Below are positions 22,996 through 34,694 of a stretch of DNA of 64,000 nucleotides, piece by piece. Position 1 is the stretch's first letter. Every line of letters begins with the position of its first letter. Below the pieces are notes generated by a model that saw only the letters and a list, made by a program, of their open reading frames with translations, had not been told where the DNA came from and did not search any database. The position numbers and the translations under genes are program-made. This DNA is from Microthyrium microscopicum (Eukaryota > Ascomycota > Dothideomycetes > Microthyriales > Microthyriaceae): assembly GCA_010405405.1 (NCBI GenBank), contig MU004234.1, positions 2,213,988 through 2,277,987 on the forward strand. The letters are read 5' to 3'.

Positions 22996-23845
22996 AGTGA
23001 ATGTATAGAAAGGACAGTATAAAAAGCGAAGGACTGAGCAAAGTAGCGAACGTGTATGTAGCGAGTGGGAGTTTACAGAAAACAAAAATTCGGATCTAGC
23101 AACTGAACACAATAAGAGCCTGGCCACGGATTTCTTATATTAGCAACAATCCCATCATCCAGAACCGAGTCGTATTTCTCGGAACAACACCATGTCTGTC
23201 CACGGGTGGCGCATCGTCAGAATTTTCGCTGTGGATATGACACTTCCGAATATCTCGACATTGTCCGCAAGTCGATGATGTATCGTGGCGTTATGTGTTA
23301 CGGTTTGGCACGAGCTGAGTTGCCATACGCACGCCTCATATAGGGGAGAGCGGGATTGTGCGACGTGGCTGCTAGGTCAAACGGTGTGTGTGACAATAAC
23401 CTTGGAAGTTAAGAAGTTTTTATAGATATCCAGGAATTGGGCTAGAGATGTAAGCGAGTTTGATTGCTCAGCTATGTAGAAGTGGAAGTAATATTCCACA
23501 AGGGAGGTAGATTACGTGCGCCATAGAGTATGATATGTGTTCGTTGTCAATTGTTGTACAAAGCCAACATCGTCGGCAGAAAAATGCAATGAGCTTCATA
23601 TGCTACCGATAACTTAGCAAAATAAATGGCATGCTTCCACCAAGTGTGTCATCCCCAATCGTACTTTACGACGAAAAGATTCGTCCATTCCGAGCGTATT
23701 CCCTATACGCCATGCCAAAATGCTTGAAGCCTATGCAAATGCTGTAGACCAGACTCACGATCGCGTCATCAGAAAACGTCATTATACAATTCAAAGGTCG
23801 TGCGGAGGTGTATCATTACATGTATGCTACACCATATCTGATCCG
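22996..23845. other. Intergenic, CBM18 promoter and DOA4 3' flank
   Basis: The minus-strand promoter of the CBM18 gene lies at the left. The remainder shows no supported gene. Confidence 0.4.
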
Positions 23846-26800
23846 CTATCTTCGATCCGCACGTTCATAAAATATCATAAATGTGCCTTTAGGAGGGTGA
23901 TGAGCGAATTTACCCTCATCATGATCTCTTATACTTTCGTCATTGTATTCGCGCCAGACCCCTCTGGGGCGATCGTGCACGTATGCTTTATAGTGACCGC
24001 TGCTTAGCTGTGCGCCGAGATGCTCAACGATAGCATAAGCGGTGTACTTCGATAGACCGAGGAAGCTTTCATTGATTTTGACTGGATCGCTGGCCTGGAA
24101 ATTGGTCAGTAAAAGATTAGGGACAGAGCTAAGACGCTTCAAGAGACCAAATGGTCTGATTCGGGTGAAATCCTAAACCACCCATCAGATTCATTGGGGC
24201 CCATAACGCTCGATGAGGAACACATTATATGGTAGCCATCGAGTGCAATGGGAAAGACAATGCTTCATTTCTTCGGATGTATTAATAAATGTCAGTGAAT
24301 CTTACCACTTGTTGAGGAGAAGGCGGAGTAGGCATATAACGGGCCAGGTCAAGATTCATAGGATAATCAATGACTTTGTTGATCTTAGTGCTCCCTTGGT
24401 CGGTATGAGCGAAGCGTTTAAGGGTAACGACCAGGTAAGGAGGAGCGCGCGTGAGACGCAGGCGTTTGACAGTGTTGCGAAGCACTTTGCATTTGCTGCA
24501 GCGCCAAGCATCTTCGCCAGAGAGATATTCTTCGCTGTAATGTGAATCGAGGCAGTCGTACAGCGTCTTGGCTTTGGGCGGAATGTCGACCGTCAAGTTA
24601 TCCGCAACGTTGTAAGCAGTAGAAGTGGTGTTGCAGGTTAGGCAGCGTAGCTGTGAAGACTCCTGGCTGTAGAATATGTCGGATACTAGGCTGCGATCGC
24701 GCTTGATGTAGCGCTCCCATTCAATACTTGCGACTTTGAAGGGAGGCATCTTCTCGCGTCTTGCTTCCTCTTCTTCGCTGAGTACGTGTGCTCGTTCGCC
24801 TTGGGAGTTTATATTGAGATCCACATGTAAGGTATCCAATAGGAACATGAAGAATTCCATTGCATCTTGTTGTCGTTGATCGACCCATCGAGAAGTTAGA
24901 CGCCCACAAAATCGTCGAAACGTCTCGGGTGCAAAAGCTCGGCCATCCATCTGCCACAAAGTGGTGACAACTTGAGCAAATGCACCCGGCAAAAGACCAC
25001 TTGATCCTGTGAAAGTTCCGATATTGTTGTGTTGCAACCATTTTTGGAAACTCCCATCAAGAAATGGCATCGAGAATGATATAGTCGCGCTGAGACATTG
25101 AAGAACAGAGTTCATATAACACGTTTGGCCCATATTGCGTAAACCGGTTCTAGGAATTCGAGTATTGGAAGGCTTTTCTCCGGGTGAGATGTACCGCGCT
25201 AGGCTATTGGAACGATTGCTGTTATACTGCTGGAGGCCATTTCTGTCATGCGCGCCGCTGTAGCTATGTCTTGGTGCGGCTGGTGCTGGTCGAGCTGGCA
25301 TTTCGTGCTCTGGCTCAACTCGCCGATTTCGTGTGTACAAGTCCTGCGAGACTGGTCGAGATGGAGGTGGTGACGTAAATTGTCGGTTAGATTGATAGGC
25401 CGTAATCATCGACTCTTGCTCTTGAGGTATGGCGGGATATCGTCTAAGGAAATCGTCTTGAGACCTATAATATCCAGAATCCAGTTCTGAGTTGGGCTCA
25501 TCTTGTTCTGGGATTGGCTCTTCTGCGGGAGCAGTAGACAACGAAAGGCTCTCTGATCTCATTTGCTCCTGCCATTGCTTTTCTTCCTCGGGAGTGAGTG
25601 GGTTAAATTCTCGAATCCTGCGCCTACGCGTGGACTGAGAAGCTGACAGTGATGCAGCGGCTGACATACGGCGTGTACGTTTGCCAGCTTGTGTTTGTGA
25701 TGTAAAAAGAGCAGCCGGACCCAACAGATTGACCCAGGATTCGAGCCCACCATTGAGTATGATCGGAGGGTTTTTCAATGGTTTGTCGTGGTTGTAGTCG
25801 ACCAGAGCATCGTAGAGAATACGTAATCGTTCTTCTTGATCATTTTTGGCCGAAGTGAGGAAAGACGGATTTGAAGTTGATTGGTCGTAAAAGACTACAA
25901 AATCATAGGTGTCTCGCTTCTTAAACATAGTTTCTTCGGCATCCGGCGAAATGCTGAGAGAGCTTTCAATGTCAGTGGCTGATATACCACTTCTGAGTTG
26001 TAATGGTTCAACACAAATGACACACTGTGTATCAATGTGACCCCCATCGAAATCGGATCGACTTCGGACATCAATCAGGAGGATATTGTACAATCGGAGG
26101 AATTCGAATAGTTGATCGGCCGTGATAGACCCACCAGTAGAGAGGCCAACGATTCCCTTTCGCCTTGCTTGATTGGGAGACGACTGATTGTTGGCTCTGG
26201 GGAAATAAGACCCAGCCTCCCAGTCAGCATTTGGTGGACGTGATTGCGCAATTGAGGCGGCTCTACCACCAGTGCCAACTATGCTTCGTGCCGAAGTCCT
26301 GGGAGGATTCACACCTATTGGTGTGACCATGTTCCTTGCAGGACTAAAGGTGGGGCTTGGCGGTCTTGGAAGTGAAGCAGCAAGCTTTGTATCCAATGGA
26401 AGCTTCGGAGGCAACGATGGAACATTTATGCCATTTGAAGGCATCGGTCGTGGTCCAGCAGGTCGAAGTGTAGAAGGTACGCCAATTGGTGGCGCGGCGG
26501 CAGGTATGGATATTGATGATGGCCTACTGTAATCAGATGGCGATGGCATCCTGACGGGAGCAGTAGCAGAAGGATATTCTGTAGCTTCAGCGCTTGAAGC
26601 TGGCCGTAGGGCGGCGAATCTTTCCGCGAGGGTCCCCGGCTTAGGTCGAACAGGAGGCTTCGGTTTGGGAGAGGCGGGCAGACCAGGCATCCTGTTCTGT
26701 GGTGGAGGCGGAGATTGAGCGGAGGCAATTGTAGACGCGATTGAGTAATTTGATGATTGACTCTGAGGACGCGACGCAGCCGGAGAAATCTGCGAGGATG

Positions 26801-27802
26801 ATACGGAAGGTTCGACGCCGTTTTGTGAGGATGCGGAAGGATGGACCCCAGTACGTTGATTATCGTTTACAATGATTGCGCGAATCTTCTGAAATTGATC
26901 TTTCTTGCTGAGCAGGTTGTTCCCTAATAGCTTTGCCAGACGAAACGACTCGCTCTTAGTATGACCTGGAATTCGTTAGTATAGGATTCCGATCGAAGAA
27001 CACGCCTAAAGAATAAGCGGTCTGTTCGTGGTGAAATCATAAAACACCCATCGTATTTTATGGTAGCCATTAAGTGCGATGGGAGACATAATTGTTTTGG
27101 TTCCATTGGATGTCGTTGGAGAATGTGATTTTGCACAGGGATATGTTACCTGTGACCATATCTGCATATCCAGGAGTTCGGAGAAGTTTCTGCATGACCA
27201 GATCGTATGCGATGGCGTATTCGATATACGCTTGATCCCGTCGATCGCGATACTGAGCGAAATCCTCGGACAGGCGGTTGCAATGATCAGCAGTCTCCAG
27301 TAGTTTAGGTATCTGTAAGTCCCGGTAAGCAATGCATCGACGGACTAAACAAATAACACGCTCCATTTGACTGTGATTGCGCCCATATGCCGCGATCTAT
27401 AATCGTGTGATTTAATTCGCATCAACCTTGCTGGCTCCCACATGTTGCATTCTATGATCGAGTGCATCATTCTCCATCGCCTGCATTCAATTCTTGACAT
27501 TTTATCGAAGACGATGGGAAATAACGCACTAGATCATAGAACGCAGAGTATGGGAGCCAGCGAGGTTGATGGGAGTGCGCCGGCAGTTGAGTGTCACGTA
27601 CCGTATATCCTTGGTACGACGATAGTCGTCTCCGGATTTCGCCCTCGATATCCTTGATATGGCGGCCATCCCTAGGACCAGGAGGTGTGCCATTTCTAGC
27701 AAAGGACGGTATGTTCATCCCGTTGAGATGGTTCGTGGCGGGCTTCCTGGTTATTGGAGGGTCGTTTGGGTAAGGCGGAAGACCCAGAGAGGCAGAAGAC
27801 AT
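23846..27802 (-). CDS. DOA4: Ubiquitin carboxyl-terminal hydrolase with rhodanese domain (DOA4/UBP4 type)
   Basis: Deubiquitinase that removes ubiquitin from cargo at the late endosome before sorting into multivesicular-body vesicles. Exons 27802-27602, 27396-27150, 26965-24306 and 24094-23846 join in phase to 1118 residues. Order: a helical N-terminal region (ETADHCNRLSEDFAQYRDRR) that may be an MIT-like or dimerisation helix bundle; a Pro-rich linker; a rhodanese-like domain at about 426-566 (ILLIDVRSRSDFDGGHI); then the USP domain with catalytic Cys765 in GLRNMGQTCYMNS, a zinc-ribbon-like CLTCN/CSKC pair, and catalytic His1070 in SSGHYKAYV. All three introns are long (205, 184 and 211 nt) and unusual. 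The gene is divergent from VPS27. Confidence 0.94.
24095..24305 (-). repeat. DOA4 intron 3, introner-like
   Basis: A 211-nt intron with GTAAGA donor and TTTCCAG acceptor. It shares two blocks with intron 2: 24154-24186 against 27020-27052 (27 of 33 bases) and 24230-24253 against 27061-27084 (21 of 24). The same order and orientation rule out chance. It also contains an inverted repeat, CCCATTGCACTCGATG against CATCGAGCGTTATGGG on the sense strand. Confidence 0.75.
26966..27149 (-). repeat. DOA4 intron 2, introner-like
   Basis: A 184-nt intron with GTAACA donor and ATTCCAG acceptor, homologous in two blocks to intron 3 of the same gene. On the sense strand CCCATCG pairs with CGATGGG around a smaller inner stem. 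It is more than three times the usual intron length in this window. Confidence 0.75.
27397..27601 (-). repeat. DOA4 intron 1, long inverted repeat
   Basis: A 205-nt intron largely made of an inverted repeat. Arms 27420-27481 and 27510-27571 (62 bases each) match at 50 of 62 positions around a 28-base loop. The transcript could fold into one long hairpin that brings donor and acceptor together. Confidence 0.85.
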
Positions 27803-28591
27803 GTTCTGAAAACGGGCTGGGCTCTACGATAGCAGCATATCGGGTAGTAGCGAGTGACGCTCTGGAAGGTGTCGCCCTGAGAGGCGCAAACAAGAAGACT
27901 TAGGGACGTGTAGGCGGCAGTGATGGTGATGGCGATGGCGTAGGAAGGCGTCAACGGATATAGTCGGTATAGACACGGGAAGAAAGGTATATTTAGCGAC
28001 TGCAGGCGTATATATTGAGAGCGAGATGTTGTTAGGAACTGCGAAAGATAAAAGAGGGAGTCAGGAGGATTTGAAATTGTAGAGTGATGTATAGTTGTAT
28101 GGTGGTGATTTAGCGATTTGGTGATCTCACTACTCCCCGAGTCGATGGACCACAGACTGATTGATGTTGAGAGGCTCCAGGCGGCGGTAATCCTTAGCGT
28201 GTAAGACTAGACCAAGCGGCTGATGATTAAGCAGCCCCACCATTACTAGCGTGGCGATATCTCCGCTAACTTCCGCTGACTTCCACTGAAGGAGGCGGAT
28301 GCCAAGTAAAAGGCCACATGCTCCTCTCTGCCCTGTGCCTCTTGCGCTTGCCCTTCAAAGCTTCAAGCTCCATCCATTTCTGGCAGTCGCAGTTGCCTCC
28401 TCCGCTGATCTGATCACCAACATTCAACTTCTCTCTCGTCTTCTACCACTTCCACCACAAGCCTAATCATTAAACCCCTCTACGTATCCCCAGCCATATC
28501 CGCCATTTATTTCACTTACTACCGCCTACCATCTGCACTACATCTACGTCTTTCTGAACTCTAACCTGTTGCCTGCCCGCATCCAACCACC
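27803..28591. promoter_or_regulatory. Shared divergent promoter, DOA4 / VPS27
   Basis: 789 bp lie between the ATGs of two endosomal sorting genes facing outward. No other gene fits inside. Short GCTGACTTCC/ACTTCCGCT repeats occur near 28262-28290, and a C/T-rich leader precedes the VPS27 ATG. Confidence 0.6.
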
Positions 28592-30991
28592 ATGGCCGGT
28601 TGGTTTTCTTCCTCAAACTCCGCTTTGGACGGCCAAATAGAGCAAGCAACTGCAGACAGCTTGTATGTATCTCACTGATCTTGCTGGTCCTAAGCTTACA
28701 CACATCCAGAGAGGACATTGCCCTCAATCTCGAAATCTCCGATGTCATTAGATCCAAGACTGTCCAGCCCAAAGAGGCTATGCGGTCATTGAAGAAGAGA
28801 ATAGGCAACAAGAATCCAAATATCCAGCTCGCCGCTCTACACGTACGATCATACCCTTGTACTTTTCAGAAGGTTACTAACCATTCTTAGTTGACCGATA
28901 CTTGCGTCAAAAATGGAGGCTCACATTTCATGACTGAGATCGCTTCGCGCGAGTTCATGGACAACCTCACCTCCCTACTCAAAGCTTACGGACCCGCCGC
29001 TATCAACGAAGATGTCAAGGGTTTAATACTTGAGCTCATTCAGGCTTGGGCAGATGCTGCACAAGGACGACCCCAGTTAAATTACCTTCAAGAAGTTTAT
29101 CAATCCTTACAACGCGAAGGCTTTCATTTCCCACCCAAACAAGCTGTAGCTAGCAGTATGTTTGATACCAATGCCGTAGGTTTTGATGGAATGTTCCCAA
29201 AATCTTCATGAGCTAACCTCGACTACAGCCCCCAGAGTGGATAGACTCTGACGTTTGCATGCGTTGCCGAACCGCCTTTACCTTTACGAATCGAAAACAT
29301 CACTGCCGAAATTGTGGAGGTGTTTTCTGTGGATCTTGTACGACCAAGACAATGCCATTATCTCACTTGGGAATTCAACAGGCTGTGCGCGTGGACGATG
29401 GATGCTACCAGAAACTGATTGACAAGAACCGAGGCACACCTGTTCCAAAGTCCTTCGATGCTACACGACCACCTCCCAAGACATTATATCAAGGCATGCA
29501 ACCTCGCGACGCTCGGGTAGAAGACTCGTTCGACGCGGATCTGAAAAAGGCCCTGGAAATGAGTTTGGAAGAGGCAAAGGCTCCTCAGGGTCAAGGATAC
29601 GTACCACAGGCACAGGCTCGCCAAAACAAGCCTCTTCCAAATGGCAACTCATTTTCGAAACCACTACCGCAGCCTCAAGAAGAAGACGAGGAGGATGCAG
29701 AGCTCAAAGCGGCGATAGAAGCATCGCTCAGAGATATGGAAGAGCAAAAGAAGCAACATTCTGCAACACTCAAAACTCAAGCCGCGACTGCAAATGGATC
29801 TTCCAAACCACTTCCAAAACCAGATGAATTGACTGCTGCCGAGGCCGAGAATATTAATTTGTTTTCAACATTAGTTGAGCGACTTCAACATCAACCACCA
29901 GGAACCATTCTTCGAGAGCCCCAAATTCAAGAATTGTATGAAAATATAGGTTCATTTCGGGTAAAACTTGCTAGAACGTATGGTGAGACGATGAGTAAAC
30001 ATGGTATGTATTTTGGATTAGTTTCGTTCTACGTTAACTAATGATTTCAGATGCGCTTCTAGATCTACACTCTAAACTGGCGACAGTCGTGCGTTACTAC
30101 GATCGCATGCTAGAAGATCGCCTCTCCAAGACGTACCAACAGCCAGCTGGTGGATATGGATCACCAGCCCATTTTGGCCAAGCATCGTCAAATCCATATC
30201 CAAATATGCCAACTGCTCCATCGAATCTTGAAAGCTACTATACTGGCTCGGCAGCACCATCAGATTCCTATGCTAGACCGCAATCAACGTATGCAGGATA
30301 CCCCCCTGCCCAATCCCCGTATCCTCAACAAGCGACTCCTCAACAGCCTTGGCAGAGACAGCCCTCAGAAACTCCATATTCTCCAGCAGCTCAGCCTTAT
30401 GCTCCCCAGCCTTATTATGAAGGAGCACAACCACCCCAACGGACTGCAAGTTTTTCTTCTTATCCTCCACAGCCTACAGAAACCCCTACTATGCAATATC
30501 CCCAACTTCAAAGACAGCCTTCATATCCGTCTCAATCTACTCAGTCCCAGCAAATATCATCCCAACCTCCACAGCAGCCTACTCCATCATCCCTTTCAAA
30601 TGATCCTTCCACGGCCTACTACTTTCCCGACCGTGCGCAAGCTGAGCCACAACCTTCTCAACAACAAGTACCTCAGGGCACACCTGCCCAACCGCCTCAA
30701 CATCTTCATCAACAACCGCCGAACTCTCAACCAACTCTACCGCCACAAATGCATCCTCAGACTGCTCCAGTTGCCCCTGGAGCTGCTAACCCACAAGCCA
30801 CGCAGGCTCCAGCGGCGTACCAAACCGCACCGCCGCAGACTTATCAAACAAATCCACAACAGCCGCCACCAGCCCAACCATTGCAGCACTGGCCCCAGCA
30901 ACACTTCACAGCTGCCGGCTACGGGCCCGAGAGCTTCCCAACAGTCCCACACGCCCAGCCAAAGGTAGAAGAAGCACTGATTGAACTATAA
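28592..30991 (+). CDS. VPS27: ESCRT-0 subunit Vps27
   Basis: Binds PI3P and ubiquitinated cargo on endosomes and recruits ESCRT-I. Exons 28592-28662, 28710-28842, 28891-29175, 29229-30003 and 30051-30991 join in phase to 734 residues. Order: VHS domain at about 10-145 ([29 protein letters not shown]); FYVE zinc finger at about 168-230 with the PI3P signature RKHHCRNCG and paired Cys; two ubiquitin-interacting motifs near 262-278 ([15 protein letters not shown]) and 316-336 ([15 protein letters not shown]); a helical GAT-like region near 390-440; then a long Pro/Gln-rich tail ending LIEL, a clathrin-box-like sequence. Introns are 47-53 nt. Confidence 0.96.
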
Positions 30992-31142
30992 ACCTCCTGT
31001 AGGTCGGGAATTATGTATATTACTGTGGAAGAAATAGTTTGACCAACTAATCACCATCAGAAATTCTATCACAATCCCTAGCATCAAATTTGCCTCCTCT
31101 GACTGCTTTGTTCTGTATCCTCGAGTAAGAAAGCTCTATCCA

Positions 31143-31838
31143 CTATGCCATTTGACGCCACTGTTCATAGATAATATCCCACTTCCTCTTCTCATACCTC
31201 TTCGCCCATCTACCAAACCCCTTGCGCGCCTCCTCCTCCTCACTCATCTTCATCCTCCTCCCCTGACAATCCGTACACACCGCGCGTCCAAAATCCCACA
31301 CTTGCCGAGACAACCTCTCCTCACTTGAATCCTCTCCCGCCACCCACCTCAAACTCTCTATCCCCCTAAACCGCTTGCCCGCCCTCACCACCCGACACTC
31401 CCCACACAGCAACGCCGGCATCTCCCCATGCGGCCACGTCTGCCTTAACACACGCGCCGTAATCAAATTCGGCAGCGCACTGGACGGGTTGCTCATCCAA
31501 TTCGGTTTCCTCCCATCATACCTTGAATCCATCCAATTCGCCTTTGGTGGCGCGGATTTATTCCAGTTGTTCGTTTTCTTTGGTCTTACGCGTAGTGTGG
31601 GTGGACTGGGGCGGAATTGTCGGTGCCGTGAGAGGCTTTTGTATAGGGTGAGGGATTTGTACTCGCAGCGCATGATGTGGTCGGCGTAGTTGTGCAGGAG
31701 GCGGTTGTTGCTGGGCAGGGGGATGGCGGCGTGGAAGAGGGGGTGGGTTGTGCGGAGGGCGAGGGCGGTGAGGGGGGGTAGGTGGGTTGTTATGAGGTTT
31801 ATGATTTCGGGGGGGAGGGTGGTGAGGGTTCGTGGCAT
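31143..31838 (-). CDS. F-box-like protein with Cys pairs
   Basis: Intronless, 231 residues. The N-terminus (LTTLPPEIINLITTHLPPLT) has the F-box pattern L-P-x-E-I-I-x-x-I, so it may be a substrate adaptor for an SCF ubiquitin ligase. Further on, LLCGECRVV and VCTDCQGRR form two Cys pairs that could bind zinc, followed by a charged tail (SEEEEARKGFGRWAKRYEKRK). The substrate is unknown. The coding strand is strongly C/A-biased near the 5' end. Confidence 0.72.
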   Translation of the reverse strand: MPRTLTTLPPEIINLITTHLPPLTALALRTTHPLFHAAIPLPSNNRLLHNYADHIMRCEYKSLTLYKSLSRHRQFRPSPPTLRVRPKKTNNWNKSAPPKANWMDSRYDGRKPNWMSNPSSALPNLITARVLRQTWPHGEMPALLCGECRVVRAGKRFRGIESLRWVAGEDSSEERLSRQVWDFGRAVCTDCQGRRMKMSEEEEARKGFGRWAKRYEKRKWDIIYEQWRQMA

Positions 31839-32423
31839 GGTTTGGGGTGGATAGTAATGGGTATGTTTGTATGTAGTAATGTGTATGTTTGTTTTGTGTG
31901 GTTGTTGATGTGGTTGTTGTTTTGTATGGATGTTGTATGGTTGGGTTGGTGATAATAATGGGTTTGGTTTTGTTGATGGGGAGATTGAGGTATGGGAATG
32001 ATATCAAAGATGGACTTCGGGAAGGTGTGACTCGTATTCATACTAGTATGTGGTTACTTTTTTGGGGCTATATCTTTGGTCGAGCTTACCTACGAGCCGT
32101 ACCAATTTTATGGTACACCTTCTATGATATGATCCGGAAGCTTTTAGAACCTTATCGAAGACCATCCAAGCGAGAAGAGTCATACATTAGCCTACAAGTA
32201 AAGATATCTTTCGATGTGAAGCAAGACTTGAAAGTGTCAAATAACATCTTAACCTCACGATAAGTAGAATATTACCTACGAGTCCGAGTCCAAGCGACTT
32301 TGAGATATGCATTTAGATACAGATTGACTGACTGTATGCCAAAAAAAATCCCACATCATTCTCTTCCAGCAACGTCAATCGTCGAGGAATCTCGCAATGA
32401 TTGTCAAGAGCAGATAAACAAAG
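31839..32423. other. Intergenic with G/T-rich top strand
   Basis: Leader and promoter of the F-box gene on the minus strand. The + strand at 31840-31980 is almost only G and T, and the asymmetry extends into the gene from about 31660. The right part lies downstream of the LRR gene and holds no gene I can support. Confidence 0.5.
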
Positions 32424-33719
32424 TCAACATCTTTCATCTTTATAATGAGTAGTGCAGCTACAAGTAATCTCATCACCAAGAATGAGCAGTGCATCCATAC
32501 CAAGGATACACTTATCACATTTGACCTTCTTCGACAATTCATGTTGCCACAAGTCATGATACGTCCCAGAATCCTGACCCAAGCGCAGGATCAACTCAAA
32601 AGTCTCGTCATGCCAATATCCTAGGACGGAACACGGAGCACAAAACACCATTGGCGCCGCTTCAAGTCCTGGTCTAGAATTGAGTAGCGCTTTCGAGTTT
32701 CGGTGAAATTCTCGTAGACGACTAGTTGCAGCCTCGTCGATACCGTGTAAATCGCCCTGTCGTTCTGTTCTGGCAGCACTGTAAATGATATCGTAATATA
32801 GGCCGCGTGGTGGATCAATCAAGGGGTTACGTAGAGCTTTCAGAGTGTCGAAGTATTCCAAGGTCCATAGTTCCGGCGGCAGGATCTCGATCTTACAATC
32901 TTCAATGTGGAGAAGCTACAAGTTGTATTTTTCAGTGAGACTAGTTGATATCATGGTGTATTGGAGCGACCACTTACCTCAAGCTGGCTGAGATTCTGTA
33001 TCTCAGACGGAATTACAGTGATTGGATTTCCTGAAACGTCGAGAACTCGCAGTTGGCCGAGATCAAAAAGCTGACAATGGCTTAGTTCGAAGTGAAACAC
33101 AAGTGAGAAGACTGGTAAAGAGCAGGGCAACTGACTGGTCTGGACATCTCAGTGAATTCTAAACAGCTCAAACTCAATAAAGTCAGACTTCGACACATAG
33201 AGATACTATATGGCAGTTCAATAATTGGGCAATCTGTTATTCGCAATCTAGTTGCTCGCAGTCAGCGTATTGAATCTCAGTATGAAAGACAGACACCGAC
33301 TTTATAATCTCCGTGGACAGCAGCTCAAACCAATGATCAGGGATACGTTTGATTTGCATTCGAGTTAAACCAAGAAAGAATGGTTCATTTTCAAAAGAAG
33401 CTTCTCGAGCCGCGTCCGCTGCCTTGGTGACAAAATCGACGTCGTCAGTTGATAGGAAGCCGAGGTTGTTAGTTCTACCATCATTTACCAATTCTTTATA
33501 GACGAGTTGAAGGAGGGTCAAGGAAGCTCGATTTGTTCTACCAAGCTTGAGCGACGGTCCTCCAGTGGGAGATGGTGTTCTCATAGGAGGTGAATGCTGA
33601 TACGAGTCGCGGCCATCTGCGAGAGTTTCAGCGTCATCGTCTGCGAAGAGTACGCTATCTCGCTCCTCTGCAGGGTTTGACGCTCTCGGCCCCGTGGCAG
33701 AACGATCTCTGGAATTCAT
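32424..33719 (-). CDS. Leucine-rich-repeat protein, unrecognised
   Basis: Four exons: 33719-33301, 33247-33136, 33070-32978 and 32915-32424, about 371 residues. Exon 1 starts MNSRDRSATGPRASNPAEE and is Ser/acidic-rich. Exons 2-4 contain leucine-rich repeats such as CPIIELPYSISMCRSLTLL, LFDLGQLRVLDVSGNPITVIP and LLHIEDCKIEILPPELWTL. The C-terminus has Cys pairs (VFCAPCSVLGYW, KCDKCILG). Introns 2 and 3 are consensus (GTCAGT and GTAAGT donors). Intron 1 needs a weak GTCGGT donor to stay in phase, so that border is uncertain. No signal peptide is seen. LRRs mediate protein binding; the partner is unknown. Confidence 0.72.
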
Positions 33720-34694
33720 CTGAATTCAGAGTATGGTTGAGTGAAAGTTTCAAGCCCCGCCTGCATAGAAAGACGTTGCACCTCAGTGATGTGAGTGCCC
33801 CATGTCATTCTTTCCTCGTCCAGAACCTAAAGGCTGAGGATCATGCATCAGAATATCTTTGATGCCTTAAAAATTGGCTTGAGACATTGCTATGAGTATT
33901 ACTAGCAAATAATTCTACCCTTAGTATAAGTATCAAGCCAAATCCATCAGTACACGCCAAAATATTGCTCAGTGACTTTTTTGCCTTTGTACAAGGCTGC
34001 CCGGAAATAGTGGTAAATTAGTTTTCAACCTCCTTCAATGGATCTCGAATCCTACTCATAGGGCACTTGCTGAACTATCTACTTGCGTTAGGCTCGGTAC
34101 CTACAAGCACTTGTTTATTCTTCTCAAGTATCGGAAGCTTACTATCTTGATATCGGCACTAGCGTGTTGATGCTATAAATATCTCGCAAAATGTCCATGG
34201 GTACCCACTAGATCTCCTTTAGCGCATAGTTGCAACTGTAATAGCACTGGGGATAAGGCCCTCCCAAGTATTATCGAAATGTGAGAGACAAGCATGTACA
34301 ACCTCTTCATCTTACAATGCATGCGTACTTTGTCTCTCGTGCAGCATCTTTGGGCAGTGCTGGGAGAAGTCATCCAATGTTTAACCAAATATACAATTCC
34401 TGTTTAGCTACTTGCTCTTTGAATCCTCTTAATTAGTATGTATTTCGAAAGATAAGGATTAATTATTAGCGTCCAGGCTTGCTATGTCTGAAAGATTTTC
34501 ACAGGGATAGCAAATAGTGCCTGTGTCTAGTGACACCTTCTTGAATCGAGCAACATCTTCTTCTTCGATTTTGTACGAAAAGAATCTTCTTCATATTGAG
34601 TACGTCTGTTCTTTCTCTTTTCCGGTGCTTATCGTTCATGGTTGCGCTCTTGGCTTCCATCTTTACTGTTGCGTTTTTATCTTAATTTCTAATC
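33720..34694. other. Intergenic, upstream of the peroxidase
   Basis: LRR gene promoter on the left, peroxidase promoter and leader on the right. No further gene is supported. Confidence 0.4.

Noticed and set aside
30150-30968. 272-codon + strand frame inside VPS27
   Set aside because: A shifted frame of the Pro/Gln-rich tail of VPS27; low complexity keeps it open.
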